Source: Candidatus Poribacteria bacterium
GTDB lineage: Bacteria > Poribacteria > WGA-4E > WGA-3G
Direction: 5' to 3'
Assembly: GCA_026702755.1 (NCBI GenBank)
Contig: JAPPBX010000010.1
Location: forward strand, 1-64,000
Length of the DNA: 64,000 nucleotides
The notes beneath the pieces were generated by a model that saw only the letters and a program-made list of their open reading frames with translations, was not told the origin of the DNA and did no database searches. Position numbers and translations under genes: made by a program. Of this stretch, positions 60,311 through 64,000 are shown piece after piece. Position 1 is the first letter of the stretch; each line of letters opens with the position of its first letter.

Positions 60311-62086
60311 TTTTATATCTTCGTTTTTGTGACGACGATACTCACTTTAACACAGTTCACATCAGCGGATTATCGTATTACCAATGACAATGCGACAGAA
60401 GCTGCCTGGGTAGTATATTCGATATGGAAACCCGCTGACAACGATTGGCCAGAAGGTTGGCGCACACAAGGTTGGTATAAAATCGAACCCAATGCTACCA
60501 TCAATCTGCCGGTTCCCCAGTCTAATACGTGGGTGTATATTCGCCTGATAGGTCATGATGGGAAAGAAATCAGACCGCCGGACTATGCAATAAGAGACAG
60601 CTTTCCATTTTGGATACATTCTTCAGAGATATTTACGGCTGTAGAGACGAATGCGGGTGATCTTTTAAAGAGTAATTTCGATAGTGGGAGTTTAAAACAG
60701 GAGACGCTTTATGAATATCGTAATGGCGGTTCACACACGATTGCTGGTGAAACGCGTCTTCCATACCAGTTAGCACAGGAAATCTACGATGAGGCAATTG
60801 ATTCTGTAGTTTGGATAGAGACCAATCATGGGAATGGAGTCGGAAGTAAAGGAAGCGGCATCTTGATTGACAAAGAACGCTTCCTCGTCGTTACAAATGA
60901 ACATGTGATACGCAATGCCAAGCAGATAGTTGTGTTCTTTCCATGGCGAGATGAGAACGGATACCTCAATAAAGATACCAACTTTTATGTGACAAATAGG
61001 GGATGGCTTGAGAGACAAGGCTATGCTAATATGGGGCGCGTCATTGGGCAAAATGTTAGAGACGATCTTGCAATCATTCAACTCGCTTCAATTCCAACGA
61101 CTGCCCGCGAGATTAAGCACGACTTTAGTAAAAATATTGAAGATAGCATGAGGGAAGGCGATAAGGTTCACATCTTGGGGAATCCAGGGAACCAAATCTG
61201 GAACTGGACAGACGGAACTTTTCTAACACCGCGGGAAATTTGTTTGCCGAGCGATGAAGCTTGCTTACTGATAAGGGGTGATGCGGAGGGAGGCAATAGC
61301 GGTGGTCCTGTACTCAACGATCAGGGGATGCTTATCGGGATTCTTACCGCCGAGACAGATGAAAATCTGGCAGTAGTCGTTCCTGCGAGAAACGTAAAGG
61401 CATTGCTGGATACTGTTCCCTTTAATTTGGTTGCCCCACGGACCTACCCTAAACAGGTATTCAAAATTAGAAACAACACCGGCATTACTGTCCCTTACCA
61501 AATCAGGTGGTCGAATAGCCACGATTGGCAACCCTATTTGCTTCAGACAGGTTTGGTCAGCACTCACTCGTCGAATGGACAGAATGTTCCATCAAGTTAT
61601 CCGAGGATCCGATTTGATTACATCGCCGACGATCAATTGGTGACTTACCGCTCTCATACCCTGGAAACTGCGCAATTTGGCGAGAATAACGACGATGCTC
61701 CCACTTATTTTTTTCAGTATAATCAACAGGAGAATAGACTAAGTCTGTTCCAGAATGCCCCCGCAGCACCTGCCTTCTCAAAAGCGATTCCGAAGGAAAC
61801 AGTCTTGTTATCCAACTACCCGAATCCGTTTAATCCAGAGACTTGGATACCGTATAAATTGTCCAAACCCGCGGAGGTTACAGTGAGTATCTATGCAGCG
61901 GACGGTCGCTTAATTCGGAAGTTATCATTAGGACATCAACCCGCCGGAGTGTATCAGAGTAAAAGTCGAGCGGCGTATTGGGATGGCAGAAATACGCAAG
62001 GTGAACCCGTCGCAAGTGGTGTCTATTTCTATACGCTCAAAACCGATGATTTTACTGCCACGCGCAAAATGTTGATAAGGAAGTAG
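60296..62086 (+). CDS. Secreted trypsin-like serine protease with DUF1036-like modules and Por/T9SS-like C-terminal domain
   Basis: TTG 60296 matches the paralogue (GTG 60293 is also possible). After a signal peptide, a DUF1036-like domain (GWRTQGWYKIEPNATINLP) covers residues 25-110. The protease follows: His in LVVTNEHVIRNAK, Asp in VRDDLAIIQL, Ser in GGNSGGPVLNDQG, all three present. A second module begins FKIRNNTGITVPYQIRWS. The last 85 residues, NYPNPFNPETWIPYKL to GVYFYTLKTDDFTATRKMLI, form a FlgD-Ig/T9SS type A-like sorting domain. Probably exported to the surface and cleaved there. It lacks the WGxLK tag, showing two C-terminal systems in one genome. Confidence 0.87.
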   Translation: MYKKLFYIFVFVTTILTLTQFTSADYRITNDNATEAAWVVYSIWKPADNDWPEGWRTQGWYKIEPNATINLPVPQSNTWVYIRLIGHDGKEIRPPDYAIRDSFPFWIHSSEIFTAVETNAGDLLKSNFDSGSLKQETLYEYRNGGSHTIAGETRLPYQLAQEIYDEAIDSVVWIETNHGNGVGSKGSGILIDKERFLVVTNEHVIRNAKQIVVFFPWRDENGYLNKDTNFYVTNRGWLERQGYANMGRVIGQNVRDDLAIIQLASIPTTAREIKHDFSKNIEDSMREGDKVHILGNPGNQIWNWTDGTFLTPREICLPSDEACLLIRGDAEGGNSGGPVLNDQGMLIGILTAETDENLAVVVPARNVKALLDTVPFNLVAPRTYPKQVFKIRNNTGITVPYQIRWSNSHDWQPYLLQTGLVSTHSSNGQNVPSSYPRIRFDYIADDQLVTYRSHTLETAQFGENNDDAPTYFFQYNQQENRLSLFQNAPAAPAFSKAIPKETVLLSNYPNPFNPETWIPYKLSKPAEVTVSIYAADGRLIRKLSLGHQPAGVYQSKSRAAYWDGRNTQGEPVASGVYFYTLKTDDFTATRKMLIRK

Positions 62087-62096
62087 GTAGTCTGAA

Positions 62097-62265
62097 ATGT
62101 GAGGCACCTGTGCCTCGCTTCGTTTTCTCGGCAGTTCTAACCCTATGAGAGAAGTTTGTAAATCCGAATTATTTGCCATCGCTTCAACACTTTGGTATAC
62201 TGCCTACAGACAAAATCGGACGTAGAATCTAAATCAGAAAGGAAAAGATATTGTATAAGAGACTT
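62097..62265 (+). repeat. Duplicated protease promoter region, copy 2
   Basis: Second copy of 60149-60310, diverged at scattered bases: the -35 box is TTGCCA here instead of TTGACA. Confidence 0.8.
62173..62201 (+). promoter_or_regulatory. Predicted sigma70-type promoter of protease gene 2
   Basis: TTGCCA (62173-62178), 17-bp spacer, TATACT (62196-62201). The A to C change in the -35 box should make it weaker than its twin. Confidence 0.7.
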
Positions 62266-64000
62266 TTTTTGATATTCGTTTTTGTAACGACGACCCTTAC
62301 TACTACTAATGTTTTAGGGCAGGAAGTCTCTCTCGCCCAGCAGGTTCTTAGAAAACACAGCAAAACGTTTCAACGTTGGGATGTTAGAGAACTTCTGCCG
62401 AGCGTTTTGACAGGACTTAAAAATTCAGATATTGAAGATATCCCAGGTGCTATTCGTTTGGTTATCACTTTGATTAATGCTGGGCAAGCCGAAACTGTCA
62501 AGGCACTGGCACAAAGATTAGCAGATGTTACGCTAACTGATGACCACATAACGCTTCTTAAAGATCCTGCTATCCAAGCGTTACTCAACGATGAAGATGT
62601 TAAGAAATTGCTTAACGATCCAGCAGCGATTGACGAGCTCGCAAGACTATTGGGTGTTAGTGAACCTGAACCGGGAGTTACACCCGAACTGGACCTTCCA
62701 GCACAACAAATCTATGATCAGGCAATTGATTCTGTAGTGTGGATACAGACCACTCAAGGGAATAGATTTGAAAGTAAAGGAAGTGGAGTCTTGATTGACA
62801 AAGAACGCCTCCTCGTCGTTACAAATGAACATGTGATACGCAATGCCGAGCAGATAACTGTGTACTTCCCATGGCGAGACGATAACAGAAAAGTGAATAA
62901 GAACGAGGACTTCTATTTTCAAAATTGGAAATGGCTTAAGGACGGAGGCTATGTTACCACCAACGTGCGCGTCATTAGACAAAATGTTAGAAACGACTTG
63001 GCAATAATCCAACTTGATAGACTTTCTCCGATAGCCCGCGAGATTAAGCACAACTTCAGCAGGAACGTTGACGACAGTATGGAGAAAGGCGATAAAGTTC
63101 ACATCTTGGGGAATCCAGGGAACCGGTTGTGGAACTTGACGCAGGGAACTTTCCTCAGACCGTGGCAAGTTTGTACCATAGAAGACGGTGAATTAGTCGG
63201 GTGTTTAGAAATGGAAGGTGATATACACGGCGGTAATAGTGGCGGTCCTGTCCTCAACGGTCAAGGGATGCTTATCGGTATCCTTACTGCGGGAACGGAT
63301 GAGACTGTGGCACTCGCCTCTCCCGCGAGAAACGTGAAGGCGTTGCTGGATACTGTTCCAACTAATTTGCCTCCTATACCGCCTCAACGGACATATCCTA
63401 AACGAACCTTCAAAATTATAAACAGAACTGGGGTTACTGTTCATTATGAAATTCGATGGTCACAGAGCGATTCGTGGAAATCCAATTCCGTTCAGACAGG
63501 TTTTATCAAGCTCCACACGTCAGGCGGACAGAATATTCCATCAGGTTACCCCAGGATCCGATTTGATTATATCGCTGGTGATAAGACAGTCACTTATCGG
63601 CAATACACCTTGGAAACTGTGGAATCTCACCAGAACAACAACAATGCCCCGACGTATCGTTTTGAGTATAATCAATGGGGAGATGAGTTAGATCTCTTGA
63701 AGGGGGCAGCCCCTACCGTCTACCCCAAAAGGAAGTTCAAGATTAGAAACCACACTGGGGTTACTGTGCCTTACCAAATTAGGTGGTCGAATAGCAACAA
63801 TTGGCAATCCGAATCTGTTGAGACCGGTTATATCATAACTCATCAGTCGAGCGGACAGAATATTCCGCCAGGTTACCCTAAAATCCGATTTGATTACATC
63901 GCCGGCGATGGAAAGGTTACCTATCTTGTCTACAATTTGGCAAGTGCGAACGCTAACGCTAACGTTGCCCCTGCTTACCTTTTTGAGTTTAACGAATGGG
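62251..64000 (+). CDS. Second secreted trypsin-like protease, 3' end beyond the window
   Basis: Open from TTG 62251 to the window edge (583 codons). A signal peptide (FVFVTTTLTTTNVLGQ) is followed by a helical domain not in the paralogue (LLPSVLTGLKNSDIEDIPGA, then a LLKDPAIQALLNDEDVKKLL series), then the protease: LVVTNEHVIRNAE (His), VRNDLAIIQL (Asp), GGNSGGPVLNGQG (Ser). Two copies of the FKI-N-TGVTV-Y-IRWS module follow, starting near 63409 and 63733, where the first protease has one. The C-terminus is unseen; a Por-like domain is expected by analogy. Swapped N-terminal domain with conserved catalytic core suggests modular evolution. Confidence 0.85.
   Translation, partial: MYKRLFLIFVFVTTTLTTTNVLGQEVSLAQQVLRKHSKTFQRWDVRELLPSVLTGLKNSDIEDIPGAIRLVITLINAGQAETVKALAQRLADVTLTDDHITLLKDPAIQALLNDEDVKKLLNDPAAIDELARLLGVSEPEPGVTPELDLPAQQIYDQAIDSVVWIQTTQGNRFESKGSGVLIDKERLLVVTNEHVIRNAEQITVYFPWRDDNRKVNKNEDFYFQNWKWLKDGGYVTTNVRVIRQNVRNDLAIIQLDRLSPIAREIKHNFSRNVDDSMEKGDKVHILGNPGNRLWNLTQGTFLRPWQVCTIEDGELVGCLEMEGDIHGGNSGGPVLNGQGMLIGILTAGTDETVALASPARNVKALLDTVPTNLPPIPPQRTYPKRTFKIINRTGVTVHYEIRWSQSDSWKSNSVQTGFIKLHTSGGQNIPSGYPRIRFDYIAGDKTVTYRQYTLETVESHQNNNNAPTYRFEYNQWGDELDLLKGAAPTVYPKRKFKIRNHTGVTVPYQIRWSNSNNWQSESVETGYIITHQSSGQNIPPGYPKIRFDYIAGDGKVTYLVYNLASANANANVAPAYLFEFNEW

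Noticed and set aside
60296-62086. The Por/T9SS-like C-terminus and the WGxLK tag as one signal
   Set aside because: The protease has the long FlgD-Ig-type domain ending in KMLIRK; it has no Trp or Lys at the tag positions.

Overview
The window looks like a chromosomal contig of a Candidatus Poribacteria-like bacterium. This is inferred from gene content: several phytanoyl-CoA dioxygenase-like (PhyH), Gfo/Idh/MocA and mandelate racemase-type genes, many secreted LamG, kelch and FG-GAP proteins, a formylglycine-generating-enzyme-type lipoprotein, and ECF sigma factors carrying long C-terminal domains. No rRNA, phage structural gene, CRISPR array or complete insertion sequence is visible. One tRNA, Gln(UUG), is present. 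Start codons are often GTG or TTG and Shine-Dalgarno sites are commonly AGGAGG-like.

Layout. 0-0.6 kb: remains of toxin-antitoxin genes. 0.7-7.7 kb: selA, an FGE-like lipoprotein, an ABC ATPase and a large UvrD/AddA-type helicase-nuclease. 7.7-23.1 kb: an island of secreted proteins (three tandem lectin-like paralogues, FG-GAP, solute-binding lipoprotein, TolB-like propeller, LamG, kelch and two beta-sandwich proteins), including an ECF sigma factor joined through one membrane segment to a kelch propeller. 23.6-28.9 kb: an Rpn-type nuclease and catabolic genes. 29-36.5 kb: a housekeeping block (argD, ispE, tRNA-Gln, rplY, amidase, GerMN, pth, cysQ-like). 36.8-42.5 kb: an orphan GH24 lysozyme, two oxidoreductases, a TPR protein and an ATPase/nuclease pair. 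42.6-44.3 kb: two more LamG proteins. 44.5-54 kb: a TPP enzyme, four PhyH genes, one Gfo/Idh/MocA gene, one enolase-superfamily enzyme and a diheme membrane cytochrome. 54-59 kb: an ECF sigma factor fused to a redoxin, followed by two ABC-2 permeases. 59-64 kb: a TIM-barrel protein and two paralogous secreted trypsin-like proteases with a duplicated promoter region; the last runs off the window.

The main unexplained signal is a short C-terminal motif shared by thirteen secreted or membrane proteins of at least five fold types. Its consensus is [K/S]LATxWGx[L/I]K plus 0-6 residues, usually preceded by PV[E/D/S]P, with the Trp and the Lys four residues later present in all thirteen. One carrier is the membrane-tethered sigma factor, whose C-terminus is predicted to be extracytoplasmic. 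I propose it as a candidate sorting, anchoring or docking tag. It differs from the Por/T9SS-like C-terminal domain that also occurs here, on the protease at 60296.

Intergenic space is rich in small non-autonomous elements. One family has TIRs like CTAAAGTTTGGACAATT and 9-bp target duplications, and one copy sits exactly on the cysQ-like stop codon. A second has TATAGTAAArCCC ends and an internal GGCGAGG palindrome. A third has GGACTTACGCA ends and a CGCA duplication. There are also GTAG-led hairpins and inverted TCAGTTGTCGGT-type repeats. All functional names come from reading motifs by eye; no database search was run.
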